Shown in pieces: positions 1 to 7,852 of a stretch of DNA of 26,025 bases. Under the pieces are notes generated by a model that did not search any database, was not told where the DNA came from, and saw nothing but the letters and a program-made list of their open reading frames with translations. The position numbers were made by a program, and so were the translations under genes. This stretch comes from Bacteroidetes bacterium UBA4414 (lineage in GTDB: Bacteria > Bacteroidota > Bacteroidia > Chitinophagales > Chitinophagaceae), in contig DGQM01000005.1 of assembly GCA_002389765.1 (NCBI GenBank), forward strand, positions 153 through 26,177. Direction: 5' to 3'. The number at the start of each line of letters is the position of its first letter. The first letter of the stretch is position 1.

Positions 1-1820
1 ACATTATTACCCCTAAGCGGTAATGTAAATAAAACCTGTGCATTGCCGGTGTTGTATGGCATCAGCCATTGCGATTCATCTACCGTAATAAAACGATAGC
101 CTGTATAGGTATGATTGTAGTTGAAATATAATTGCCTGAAATTAAAGCCAATATTTAACTGACCATTGTAGCGGGGAGCATAGGGTATTTGCTTGCCTAT
201 ACTACCATCGCCCGATATGTAGGATGAAACTGTTGTAGATAACACATACGCTGTATTAATAGCTAAGTGTAGATTGAGCTTCCCAAGGCGTACTGTCAGT
301 TTGTTATCAGTCTCTACTCCACGACTATGCACTGTTGCAATGTTGTGTGGTGTCCAGATAGCACCGCCAAACCAAACTATCCAATTATCAATGACACGAT
401 TAAACACTGATAATTCATGTTTCAGCACAACTCTATTATCAGAATGGGAATGGAATATATAACCAGCATCTGTACTCCAACCACTTTCGGGCAACAAATT
501 CCTATTACCCCCCGGATTGTAGTACAATTCGTTAAGCGTAGGCACTCTATAAGTCTTTTGAGCATTTGCCTTTATGCTGAGCCAGTTTGTTATATCATAA
601 GCTACATTACCACCGGGCAATAAATAACTGTTATGATCAACAGCCTCAGCCCGCATATTCAATGCGACTCTCAGTTTACTTTTCAAGTCTGTATACAAGT
701 AATTAGCCGCAAGTGCATACCTGTTTTGTGTATTTGTTTTGCTGATATTTGCGCTATCTACCCATTGTACAGATACCGGTGTCATTATCATTAAACGATG
801 GCGCTTCCCGATTGCAAAACGCACTGCAGTCTCTGCATATAATTGATTGCTTGCATTTTTAGTATAAAGCAGTGCAAGCGTGTCTTGATACTGCATGTAA
901 TCTCTTATGTAAGACATCTTAACAGATGTATGAACAGATTTGCCGGTTCTATTCCAATCTGCCAATAATCTTAATGACTCATCGCGCTGATTTTTTACTG
1001 ATTGAGATTCGAACAATGCGCGGGGTACTTCTCTGTAATATTGCTGATACCACCCTGTAAGAGATACTATATTCTTGCTATTAGCTTTGTACGCTACTTG
1101 TAGTAAACCTCCCCCACTGCTTAACGAAGCATTACTCATTTTACTAGTTAGCAGTCCATCCGTATAGTTGAAATTATTCTTTGCTGACTGTCCAAAACCG
1201 TTAACAGCCACATACCACTTACGTGTACTGAACCCCGAACGCAGCCCCAACTGATACTGACTAAAACTGCCTGCAACTGCATATACTGAATGACTAAAAA
1301 CATTAGCCGTATCGAAATGTGGTTTTTCATTTTCTACTACCAATGCTCCGCCAACATTGCCACTACCCCACATGGCCGAAGAACTACCATAAACAAGATT
1401 GACATTATTCATAAGCGATACGGGCAGCAAAGAAACATCCGACACACCCATAGCAGCGTTTTGTAGCGGCACGCCATTCCAATATACCTGCGACTGTGCT
1501 GCAGACGCACCACGAAAACTAAGTGTAGCCAACCCATTGATACCATAGGTTTTGATGAAGACAGGCGACTGCTGTGATAGCAAATTTGCTACACTTTGAA
1601 ACTGATACTGCTTTAAGGTTATACTATCAAAACTAACAATCTTTTGACCCGGAGAGTATGTATTAATACGCTCGTCATTAGATACAAGTACTTTCTTCCT
1701 GCCTTTGATTTTTACATCTTTCAATGTATCTACCAATTGCCCTTTGGATACAGAAAAAGAAAGTAGCAATACTATCAGTACTGCTACTACTTTGTTCACC
1801 GTGAAAGGGGACTTGCTCAT
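1..1820 (-). CDS. btuB: BtuB-like TonB-dependent receptor (3' end outside window)
   Basis: Outer-membrane receptor that probably imports cobalamin or related corrinoids with energy from TonB. I translated the minus strand from ATG at 1818-1820 and the frame stays open for 606 codons to the left edge, so the C-terminus is missing. The N-terminus is a signal peptide, followed by a plug domain at about residues 25-160 (LSFRGASAAQSQVYWNGVPL, then GNVGGALVVEN) and barrel strands such as AQKTYRVPTLNELYYNPGG. There is no N-terminal carboxypeptidase-like extension, unlike SusC, which fits the BtuB/FepA type. It is the third gene behind a cobalamin riboswitch, 10 bp after the BtuG-like lipoprotein gene. 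The substrate assignment rests on the riboswitch and the neighbours; the family assignment is secure. Confidence 0.9.
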   Translation of the reverse strand, partial: MSKSPFTVNKVVAVLIVLLLSFSVSKGQLVDTLKDVKIKGRKKVLVSNDERINTYSPGQKIVSFDSITLKQYQFQSVANLLSQQSPVFIKTYGINGLATLSFRGASAAQSQVYWNGVPLQNAAMGVSDVSLLPVSLMNNVNLVYGSSSAMWGSGNVGGALVVENEKPHFDTANVFSHSVYAVAGSFSQYQLGLRSGFSTRKWYVAVNGFGQSAKNNFNYTDGLLTSKMSNASLSSGGGLLQVAYKANSKNIVSLTGWYQQYYREVPRALFESQSVKNQRDESLRLLADWNRTGKSVHTSVKMSYIRDYMQYQDTLALLYTKNASNQLYAETAVRFAIGKRHRLMIMTPVSVQWVDSANISKTNTQNRYALAANYLYTDLKSKLRVALNMRAEAVDHNSYLLPGGNVAYDITNWLSIKANAQKTYRVPTLNELYYNPGGNRNLLPESGWSTDAGYIFHSHSDNRVVLKHELSVFNRVIDNWIVWFGGAIWTPHNIATVHSRGVETDNKLTVRLGKLNLHLAINTAYVLSTTVSSYISGDGSIGKQIPYAPRYNGQLNIGFNFRQLYFNYNHTYTGYRFITVDESQWLMPYNTGNAQVLFTLPLRGNN

Positions 1821-1830
1821 ATATTGTTAC

Positions 1831-2913
1831 TTATTCAAAATAAAAGCTGCTTGGACCAACACCTACAGCAAAACTATTTACCTGTTTGCCTTCGGCATCA
1901 TATACTAACACTGCACCCTTTTGTATAAAACCTTTAGGATCTCCTATATAGATATTACCGGATTGAGGCGCTATGCCCAATGCCCAAAAGTATTGAAACT
2001 TCTGTCCTGCTACGAATGGCATTGGCGGTAACTGTGTATCGTTGATGCCCATTCTGTAAATGCCGTTGTTATCTGTACCCCCATTGTAATCTACTTCAAT
2101 AAAATACAGTACATCTTTGGCAAGGTTGAATACAGGCTTTATAACATCTGATTTTGCAGAAAAGTAAAACGTCTTGATTACCTTATCCTTGTCATCCAGC
2201 TGAGTGATGGCTGCAGGTTTACCCTTATATACATTTCCTGAAACTACCCACAGATTGCCATCTTTGTCTACAGCCATACCATGTGGTGCTCTGTTATTGA
2301 TGGCAATTACATCCCGCACTTTATCTGTAGCTATATCTATCGTGTAAATATTGCCACATGCTGTATCCCAAGTGCTGATGTAGGCTTTGTTGTTCCTCAT
2401 TGCCATATACTCGGGATTCTGATAAGGCATATCTATCGTTCCGCTGACAGACATACTTTGCGGATTGATGATATAGACCTTATTGCTGAACAATGTAGAA
2501 ACATAAGCCTTTGTATCGCTAACAGGGAGTATATACCTTGGCTTAGGAATGTCGATTATACCTATTTGTTTTCTTGCAGAATCCAGCACCAATACTTTAT
2601 CTGAATTATTGATACACAAAAACCACTTATCGCCTATTCTGCGCATGCTTTGAAACACATCTCCAAGCTTTGAGCCGGTATTTACAGACTCATATACATT
2701 CCCAAAATCTATGCTATTCCTGTAGTTGTACATATACAAGGTAGCATTCCCATTGCCAAGACTCCCCTCGCAGACAGTGTATACATTTCCTGTAGCCTCT
2801 GTAGCAGCAGGCGGCTTTGTATCAGGTTCAGTCGGCTTGTCTTTTACACATGCCGACTGAAGCGATACTATCAGTATACCAGATATTATATTTTGGAAAT
2901 ACGTTCTACCCAT
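1831..2913 (-). CDS. BtuG-like surface lipoprotein (DUF5074/YncE-type beta-propeller)
   Basis: Predicted outer-membrane lipoprotein of 360 aa. The hydrophobic leader ends in LQSAC, making C22 the lipidated cysteine, followed by a Pro/Thr-rich linker (about 23-40) and a repetitive chain of short propeller-like units such as NKVYIINPQSMSVSGTIDMP, AYVSTLFSN, NLWVVSGNVY and GNIYIGDP. This is the arrangement of DUF5074/YncE-like seven-bladed propellers. BtuG of Bacteroides is such a protein; it binds B12 tightly at the cell surface and hands it to BtuB (established knowledge). Here the gene sits directly before btuB and behind a cobalamin riboswitch, which supports the same role by inference. Its ATG lies inside the preceding gene (28-bp overlap), suggesting translational coupling. 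B12 binding itself cannot be seen from the sequence. Confidence 0.85.
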   Translation of the reverse strand: MGRTYFQNIISGILIVSLQSACVKDKPTEPDTKPPAATEATGNVYTVCEGSLGNGNATLYMYNYRNSIDFGNVYESVNTGSKLGDVFQSMRRIGDKWFLCINNSDKVLVLDSARKQIGIIDIPKPRYILPVSDTKAYVSTLFSNKVYIINPQSMSVSGTIDMPYQNPEYMAMRNNKAYISTWDTACGNIYTIDIATDKVRDVIAINNRAPHGMAVDKDGNLWVVSGNVYKGKPAAITQLDDKDKVIKTFYFSAKSDVIKPVFNLAKDVLYFIEVDYNGGTDNNGIYRMGINDTQLPPMPFVAGQKFQYFWALGIAPQSGNIYIGDPKGFIQKGAVLVYDAEGKQVNSFAVGVGPSSFYFE

Positions 2914-4559
2914 TTGTTACCATTGGTATCTGTTACCACAAGGTAATAAACACCCGTAGTTAGAGATGCTACAGAAAGTTTATTATTAACAACAGCACCA
3001 TACATTACCACACTACCCTTCATATCTGTTACAGTTGCATAAAGCTCGCCTTGTGGTGCTTTATTGAATCCTATATTTATATCAGACGCTGAAGGATTTG
3101 GGAATACATTCATTGTGTTATTTGCAGCTACAGTTGTGCTTGCAGATGCAGCCCATTTCAGGTACATAGCACCTACTGCTTCCAAATCAAAACCGCCACT
3201 TGCTACATTGGTAGGATATGGGTCGTTGATTTTACGGCCATTCTTATCTACCTGTCCGTATGTACCAATTGAACCTACTACGTCTACCAATCGGATGTGA
3301 GTGATGTTATTTATATCCAAACCGGGAGTACCTGCCAGTTCCTGCAAATCGAACGGTGTGCCAAAGCCACCCATATATTTACCGGCCAGATTATCTACCT
3401 GACGGGCATTTTCATATACGCCGGATGCAGGTGTTTGTAATGTATCTGCGAAGCTTGTTGCAGGGAAACGTGTGTAGTTTACACCATCAGAACTTACCTC
3501 TACAAATGCATATTCAAGAAACGCCTCTTCAGGATTGTTAGGATTTGCAAATCCATTTTCAAACACTATAAAGTCCGGGCCACTACCGTTGTAAATAATA
3601 TTATTGAACGTAAGTACTGCCGTACCACTGTCTCCCAAGCTTACCAGATAGTTATCTGGCATACCAATTGCGTTGGTATCAGCACCCAATGTTGGCTTAC
3701 CAAGCGATTTATCAGCAATATCCAACCAACCACGATTCAGTTCGCAATGTGTAGCCCATCCTTTTATAGAAGCGTCGTTTTTGCTGATTGCAGTGCTACC
3801 GGACACATTTGCTTGTGGTGCAAACGGGAAAAGATTCTCCTGCGTTATAAAATTGTCTATGCAATAATATGCAGGCGTATTCATACCAAACTGACCAACA
3901 TCGCTTGAGCTTAGCATTAAACTAAGACTATCCACCTTACCAAGTGGCATCAAGTTTACCCATTTCCATGTTTTCAGTATATAGTCTTTAGAGTTGTCTG
4001 TAAAACGGAAGTCTGCCAGATATACTTCTACACTATCCTGCTTCTTAACACCATTATGATAACCATAGATTACCATTTTGAACCAGTCTTGATCGTTGCC
4101 TGTTGCACCACCAAACTTCTTGGCAAATGCATCTCCATCACGCATACTATTGTATGCATATGTGGCATTAGTGATATAAAACCCAGCAGCGAAACCGCCT
4201 TTACCTGCATTAATCAGTTTTATATAATTGTCTGAACCATTTGCAACGATGTACTGATTAGATCCATTGTAGCCCTTTGCTGTTTTTGCTGAATAGGAGT
4301 TGGTATATCCGCTTTTAACGCTATCTGTCATATTGGTATATGCAAAGCCGCTACTCCAAAAACCACCCCAGGCACTATTATATACACAAGGGAAGTGAGC
4401 TAAGCCATTATCAAACCCTACATCGTTTCCTGAGTTTGAGTAATTGACATAAAATGTGTCTGTCTTAGGTAATGTCAGGCCTTCAAAATCAGCCACAGTT
4501 TGGGCATTAGTTGCCATAGTAGCAACAATTGCCGAGATGAACAGTGTAAATCTGCGCAT
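2886..4559 (-). CDS. DUF4465-type surface protein with T9SS sorting domain, B12 operon
   Basis: Secreted protein of 557 aa and first gene of the B12-riboswitch operon. Residues 1-20 are a signal peptide ending at TNAQ. Residues about 22-240 resemble DUF4465 (ADFEGLTLP, NSAWGGFWSSGFAYTNMTD, then GMNTPAYYCIDNF). Residues about 255-470 form a second domain (SLGDSGTAVLTFNN, GPDFIVFENGF, FVEVSSDGVNY) of the kind seen in predicted bacterial cell-surface proteins. The last ~80 residues (NVFPNPSASDINIGF to WVERISKI) are a T9SS type A sorting domain, so the protein is expected to cross the outer membrane and be anchored or released. I infer a corrinoid-binding or surface-scavenging role from its position; the biochemical function is unknown. 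BtuH, another surface B12-binding protein of Bacteroides, is a possible analogue, but I cannot show homology. Confidence 0.8.
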   Translation of the reverse strand: MRRFTLFISAIVATMATNAQTVADFEGLTLPKTDTFYVNYSNSGNDVGFDNGLAHFPCVYNSAWGGFWSSGFAYTNMTDSVKSGYTNSYSAKTAKGYNGSNQYIVANGSDNYIKLINAGKGGFAAGFYITNATYAYNSMRDGDAFAKKFGGATGNDQDWFKMVIYGYHNGVKKQDSVEVYLADFRFTDNSKDYILKTWKWVNLMPLGKVDSLSLMLSSSDVGQFGMNTPAYYCIDNFITQENLFPFAPQANVSGSTAISKNDASIKGWATHCELNRGWLDIADKSLGKPTLGADTNAIGMPDNYLVSLGDSGTAVLTFNNIIYNGSGPDFIVFENGFANPNNPEEAFLEYAFVEVSSDGVNYTRFPATSFADTLQTPASGVYENARQVDNLAGKYMGGFGTPFDLQELAGTPGLDINNITHIRLVDVVGSIGTYGQVDKNGRKINDPYPTNVASGGFDLEAVGAMYLKWAASASTTVAANNTMNVFPNPSASDINIGFNKAPQGELYATVTDMKGSVVMYGAVVNNKLSVASLTTGVYYLVVTDTNGNKWVERISKI

Positions 4560-4694
4560 AATAAATTGATTAGTACAATTTGTTTAATGCGGCTTGAGAG
4601 AAATTGGCAGATAACAATACAGCGATGGTTCCGGATCCATGCCCTGATTTTACCTGTGCTTTTATTCCCGAAAGCAGCGTAAATAATAAATGTC

Positions 4695-4860
4695 CAAAGG
4701 CAGGTCTTCTGACTCGCTTCACTTTTTGCGGCCTTCCCATCCTATACGGACAGTGGCGTTGGCGGTGCAAAAAGCTGTAAATGAAGCTTACAGCATCGGG
4801 TAATGTTCAGGATTTTCACCTGATTCCCTTTTAATTCCGTTGTTGAGCGGAAACCAATGT
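4695..4860 (-). promoter_or_regulatory. Cobalamin (B12) riboswitch
   Basis: Read on the minus strand, the stretch contains in order the conserved cobalamin-aptamer segments: AAAAGGGAATCAGGTGAAAA, then TCCTGAACATTACCCG, a GCTGTAA...TTACAGC stem, the B12-box segment GCCACTG (complement at 4751-4757), GGGAAGGCCGCAAAAAGTG, and the 3' end GAGTCAGAAGACCTGCC (complement ending at 4699). This matches the family closely and needs no further assumption. It lies about 135 nt before the start of the first gene, 557 codons long, with no strong intrinsic terminator between them, so control is more likely through translation or ribosome access than a terminator. B12 binding is expected to switch the operon off. 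Confidence 0.96.
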
Positions 4861-4865
4861 TGTTG

Positions 4866-4873
4866 CAAATGTA
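4866..4873 (-). promoter_or_regulatory. Candidate -7 promoter box for the B12 operon
   Basis: The minus strand reads TACATTTG here, an exact match to the Bacteroidota -7 pattern TAnnTTTG. It would start transcription near 4860, just before the first conserved riboswitch segments, which is where a start is needed. A TTG occurs upstream, but about 26 nt away rather than the usual 19-21, so the -33 element is weak. Confidence 0.6.
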
Positions 4874-4909
4874 GGAAAATTTATCTCAGAAAGCCTGAAC
4901 AAGATTTCC

Positions 4910-4930
4910 ACTCAATAATAACAGTTGAGT
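4910..4930 (-). terminator. Weak hairpin downstream of rlmB
   Basis: ACTCAA and TTGAGT form a 6-bp AT-rich stem around a 9-nt loop, starting 3 nt past the rlmB stop codon. No run of T follows on the minus strand, so it is at best a weak terminator, or a processing or stabilising hairpin. Transcription could continue from rlmB into the B12 leader. Confidence 0.3.
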
Positions 4931-4933
4931 ATA

Positions 4934-5683
4934 CTAGCCTGCTGTACGCTGTCTGATAGCCTCGTACAATATCATGCCTGCTGCTACAGAAACGTTTAAT
5001 GAATCGAACTGAACAGCCATAGGTATCCGTATCAGTTGGTCGGCTCTTTTCAAGACGTCTTTACTGATACCTGTATCCTCTGCCCCCATTACTACACAAG
5101 ACGGAATAGTTAGGTCTGATTCAGCTACAGGCACACTCCCTCTCATTTCTGTACCTAATACTTGTATGCCATTGAGGCGCAATACATCTATAGCTTGTGG
5201 TACAGAGGGAATACGGCACAGCATAATTTTGTGTAAAGCACCGGCTGATGTTTTAATAGCTTCTTCTGTTAGTGAGGCAGAAGAAGAAGTAGGTAGAATA
5301 AGCCCTTGCGCTCCACAGCAATAGGCACTGCGGGCAATGGCTCCGACATTTCGCACGTCTGTAACACCATCCAGCATGATAAACAATGGTACATCACCTT
5401 TATCTACCACCATAGATATGGCATCCTGCAACTCTACATAATGCAGCAAACTAGCCCATGCTACTACGCCCTGATGTTGTGCTCTGGTAAGTCCGTTCAG
5501 TTTTTCTACAGGCACCTGGCTAACGGGAATGTTAGCATCCTTAGCCAGTTTTTTGATAATGTTTATTTCATCGCCAGATGCTGAACGTAACAGAAATATC
5601 TTCTCTATAGCTTTCCCTTGTTGAATAGCTTCCATTACAGGCTTTCGGCCAATAAGCATTGGGAGTGAACGTGCCGGTTTCAT
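4934..5683 (-). CDS. rlmB: 23S rRNA (guanosine-2'-O)-methyltransferase, RlmB/TrmH family
   Basis: SPOUT-fold methyltransferase of 249 aa that, in characterised relatives, methylates the ribose of G2251 in the peptidyl-transferase P loop of 23S rRNA using SAM. Residues 10-75 are the small substrate-binding domain (LIGRKPVMEAI, RAQHQGVVA). The knotted catalytic domain shows all three motifs: motif 1 DGVTDVRNVGAIARSA at 105-120 with its arginine, motif 2 VVMGAEDTGIS at 197-207, and motif 3 IPMAVQFDSLNVSVAAG at 220-236. Length is normal for the family. It is the last gene of a minus-strand group with the CWC protein (38-bp gap) and an unknown lipoprotein. A TrmH-type tRNA methylase is a less likely alternative, because the N-terminal domain is of the RlmB kind. 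Confidence 0.92.
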   Translation of the reverse strand: MKPARSLPMLIGRKPVMEAIQQGKAIEKIFLLRSASGDEINIIKKLAKDANIPVSQVPVEKLNGLTRAQHQGVVAWASLLHYVELQDAISMVVDKGDVPLFIMLDGVTDVRNVGAIARSAYCCGAQGLILPTSSSASLTEEAIKTSAGALHKIMLCRIPSVPQAIDVLRLNGIQVLGTEMRGSVPVAESDLTIPSCVVMGAEDTGISKDVLKRADQLIRIPMAVQFDSLNVSVAAGMILYEAIRQRTAG

Positions 5684-5721
5684 TGGTGTAAAGATAATGC
5701 CTGAACCGGGATTTACAGGAT

Positions 5722-5922
5722 TTATTGGTTTTCTGCCTGATAATCTTCAGCATATGTAGCCAAACACTGTGGACATAAACAATCAGCATAATTACCCTTC
5801 AAATGCTGAAGTGCTTCTTGGCTGAGTGTGTATTGCTGGCACCAACACCCTGTCGCATCGCTTGTACATTCAAACGAAGCATTACACTTAGAGCATTGTT
5901 TTGTGGATGGCATAATTGACAA
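5722..5922 (-). CDS. Small cysteine-rich CWC-family protein
   Basis: A 66-aa protein matching the Cys-rich CWC family. It has KQCSKCNASFEC at 8-19, then GCWCQQYTLS at 25-34 and DCLCPQCLATY at 47-57; the pairs of cysteines look like a small zinc- or metal-binding fold. The function of the family is not known. The start is ATG at 5922, two bases after the stop of the preceding lipoprotein gene, so the two are very likely co-transcribed. It is too short for confident prediction by length alone, but the spacing of eight cysteines and the tight gene packing make it convincing. Confidence 0.85.
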   Translation of the reverse strand: MSIMPSTKQCSKCNASFECTSDATGCWCQQYTLSQEALQHLKGNYADCLCPQCLATYAEDYQAENQ

Positions 5923-5924
5923 AG

Positions 5925-6692
5925 TTAGTGCAGCGGGAAATCAAAATGAATACTATCTCCTTTGTACACGAAGTCAAGTGAGACTACCTGCCCCCAATTA
6001 TCTGCTACAGTAGTATATGGCAAAACACCCGTAATAGAACCTATACCTATAGCTTTATAAAAATATTCGTACTTGCTATCGTAAGTATTTTGCATGTTCC
6101 AGGTTTTCAATTTGTACCCTGCTACATACCAATCTCCATAAGAAACAATGTTCATTTCGGGCCATGCAAGGCAAGGCTTTACCTTTTTACTTGTATTTGC
6201 AGTGTCTGAAAAATCTATTACTGTATAAAATTTTTCTTCCTCAGCTCTAAAGTTATGTGCAGAATATACCTTTTTAGCTAATGTATCTTCCCGTAATAAA
6301 TACTTGTATTGTCTTTTTGCAGCTCTGTTATAGAATTCTCTGTAATTAGTATCAACATTATAAACAATATTTCTACGGTATCCATAAGCATGATATGTAT
6401 ACCCATCAATTATAGTATCCTGTCCTAGCGCCTCGACTATAGTATATAAATGTACTGCTGTATCGATTTCATTAGGTCTCAAATCTGGGCTTTGTCCTAT
6501 CCATATTACATCGTCAAACCAATCATAGTAGTTCCCCTGCGTATGTATATACCATTTAGCATTTTTAGTAGGTATCAATGCGAAATCGGGTGCTGTATAT
6601 ACTGCAGGCTTTGAAGGACTAACCACTGCTTCTTTTTTACAAGCTGCAAAAAGTGCAGCGAAAACTATCAGTGAATAGAGTATCTGTTTCAT
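5925..6692 (-). CDS. Hypothetical lipoprotein
   Basis: A 255-aa predicted lipoprotein of unknown function. The leader MKQILYSLIVFAALFAAC ends in a lipobox with C18 as lipidation site, followed by KKEA, typical of Bacteroidota lipoproteins. The mature part is rich in Tyr, Trp and Asp, with no motif I recognise, and ends in a strand-like segment (VVSLDFVYKGDSIHFDFPLH). It is the first gene of the group that continues with the CWC protein and rlmB. A promoter-like TTG-N20-TAGATTTA lies just upstream, inside and beyond the yebC terminator. It is likely exposed in the periplasm or at the cell surface. Confidence 0.75.
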   Translation of the reverse strand: MKQILYSLIVFAALFAACKKEAVVSPSKPAVYTAPDFALIPTKNAKWYIHTQGNYYDWFDDVIWIGQSPDLRPNEIDTAVHLYTIVEALGQDTIIDGYTYHAYGYRRNIVYNVDTNYREFYNRAAKRQYKYLLREDTLAKKVYSAHNFRAEEEKFYTVIDFSDTANTSKKVKPCLAWPEMNIVSYGDWYVAGYKLKTWNMQNTYDSKYEYFYKAIGIGSITGVLPYTTVADNWGQVVSLDFVYKGDSIHFDFPLH

Positions 6693-6710
6693 AAGACAAT
6701 GGTTTGAACA

Positions 6711-6741
6711 TAAATCTAATGCACGCTAATAAAAAAGGCAA
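6711..6741 (-). promoter_or_regulatory. Candidate promoter for the lipoprotein-CWC-rlmB group
   Basis: On the minus strand TTG (complement at 6739-6741) is followed by 20 nt and then TAGATTTA (complement at 6711-6718), one mismatch from TAnnTTTG. The expected start is near 6706, giving a leader of about 14 nt. The -33 part lies inside the upstream terminator hairpin. Confidence 0.45.
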
Positions 6742-6758
6742 CCATAGCGGCTGCCTTT
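6731..6758 (-). terminator. Intrinsic terminator of the yebC-like gene
   Basis: On the minus strand AAAGGCAGCC and GGTTGCCTTT form a stem with a small loop, ending in a run of six T. It lies 25 nt past the stop codon of the yebC-like gene, the right place and orientation. Confidence 0.8.
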
Positions 6759-6782
6759 CAATATCATATTACACAACAGTGA

Positions 6783-7493
6783 CTACCCCATGTTATGGAA
6801 TACCTGCTGTACGTCATCATCTTCCTCTACCCTTGCTATCAGCTTAAATACGTCTTGTGCTTGTTCATCTGTTACAGGCACTGTATTCAGTGGTATCCAT
6901 TCCAGCTCTGAAGATATTGGCGTGATGCCTTTTTCTTCCAGTGCCTTCTGCATGTTACCAAAGTCTTCAAAAGCACAACGTACTATTAACTTACCTTCGC
7001 TGTCTTCGCCCAACTCTTCCAGACCATAGTCGATCAATTCCAGCTCCATATCTTCTACGCTCAACCCCTCCGGGTTCAGCTTGAAAACGCCCAAATGCTT
7101 GAACAGGAAACCTACAGAACCGCTGTTGCCCAACGCACCACCACCTTTGTTGAAGTGAGAACGAACGTTTGCTACCGTACGTGTTGTATTATCAGTAGCC
7201 GTAACTACCAATATAGCTACACCGTGTGGTGCATAACCTTCGTATAGTACCTCATCATAGTTGCTGGTATCTTTTCCCATTGCGTTTTTGATAGCAGCTT
7301 CAATACGGTCTTTCGGCATGTTGAAAGACTTGGCATTCTGCATTACACGACGCAGCATCGGGTTTGTATCCGGATCAGGGCCTCCTTTCTTTACAGCAAT
7401 TGCAATTTCCTTACCTACGCGGGTAAATTGTTTTGCCATACGGTCGTAGCGGGCAAACATGGCAGACTTACGAACTTCAAATATCCTACCCAT
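6783..7493 (-). CDS. yebC: YebC/PmpR (TACO1) family protein
   Basis: Full-length 236-aa member of the YebC/PmpR/TACO1 family. Relatives have been described as DNA-binding regulators and, more recently, as translation factors that relieve ribosome stalling, so the annotated role as transcription factor is uncertain. Recognisable segments are MGRIFEVRKSAMFARYDRMA at 1-20, FTRVGKEIAIAVKKGGPDP at 23-41, MPKDRIEAAIKNA at 59-71, EGYAPHGVAILV at 85-96 and KGGGALGNSGSVGFLF at 115-130. It is monocistronic: its own candidate promoter lies upstream (7531-7538) and a strong terminator downstream. Confidence 0.92.
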   Translation of the reverse strand: MGRIFEVRKSAMFARYDRMAKQFTRVGKEIAIAVKKGGPDPDTNPMLRRVMQNAKSFNMPKDRIEAAIKNAMGKDTSNYDEVLYEGYAPHGVAILVVTATDNTTRTVANVRSHFNKGGGALGNSGSVGFLFKHLGVFKLNPEGLSVEDMELELIDYGLEELGEDSEGKLIVRCAFEDFGNMQKALEEKGITPISSELEWIPLNTVPVTDEQAQDVFKLIARVEEDDDVQQVFHNMG

Positions 7494-7530
7494 ATAATAA
7501 TTATATCAGTTTTATTCGGTTTTCAGGCTG

Positions 7531-7538
7531 CAAAAATA
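7531..7538 (-). promoter_or_regulatory. Candidate -7 box for yebC
   Basis: The minus strand reads TATTTTTG, an exact TAnnTTTG match, about 38 nt before the yebC start. A T-rich TTTTC sits 19 nt further upstream in place of the TTG of the -33 element. Confidence 0.5.
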
Positions 7539-7652
7539 ACAATCCTCTCCACGATGAGAAAATATTTTATATAATCAGATACCTGCAACACATTAAACAA
7601 TACCATCAACAAACCTAAAAACCTTTACCAATAAGGGTTTCAGCATCAATTA

Positions 7653-7665
7653 ACAAACGGTTTGT
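7653..7665. repeat. Short inverted repeat ACAAAC-G-GTTTGT
   Basis: A perfect 6-1-6 palindrome in the gap upstream of yebC and of the small ORF. Its size suits a dimeric regulator site, but no regulator gene is nearby and one copy can occur by chance. Confidence 0.3.
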
Positions 7666-7738
7666 AAATCGGGTGTTAAGCGAATGCCACTTTTTTAGTT
7701 AACCAGTTTTAAAGACATCGTTAATCGAGGTTTAAATT

Positions 7739-7770
7739 TTGGAGAAGGCTTGTTTGTACCCCCATATTTG
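7739..7770 (+). promoter_or_regulatory. Candidate promoter for the 32-codon ORF
   Basis: TTG at 7739-7741 is followed by 21 nt and then CATATTTG at 7763-7770, one mismatch from TAnnTTTG. The predicted start near 7775 gives a roughly 80-nt A-rich leader containing a small CTGC-CACG-GCAG stem-loop. Confidence 0.35.
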
Positions 7771-7852
7771 TATCAACAAAGCAAAAAACACAAAAACAAA
7801 ACACCTGCCACGGCAGCCTTTCAAAACAAAACACGAATAAAAAACACAAGTC

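Noticed and set aside
4570..4770. 66-codon minus-strand frame in the B12 leader
   Set aside because: It lies within the cobalamin aptamer, whose bases are constrained by RNA structure; the frame is incidental.
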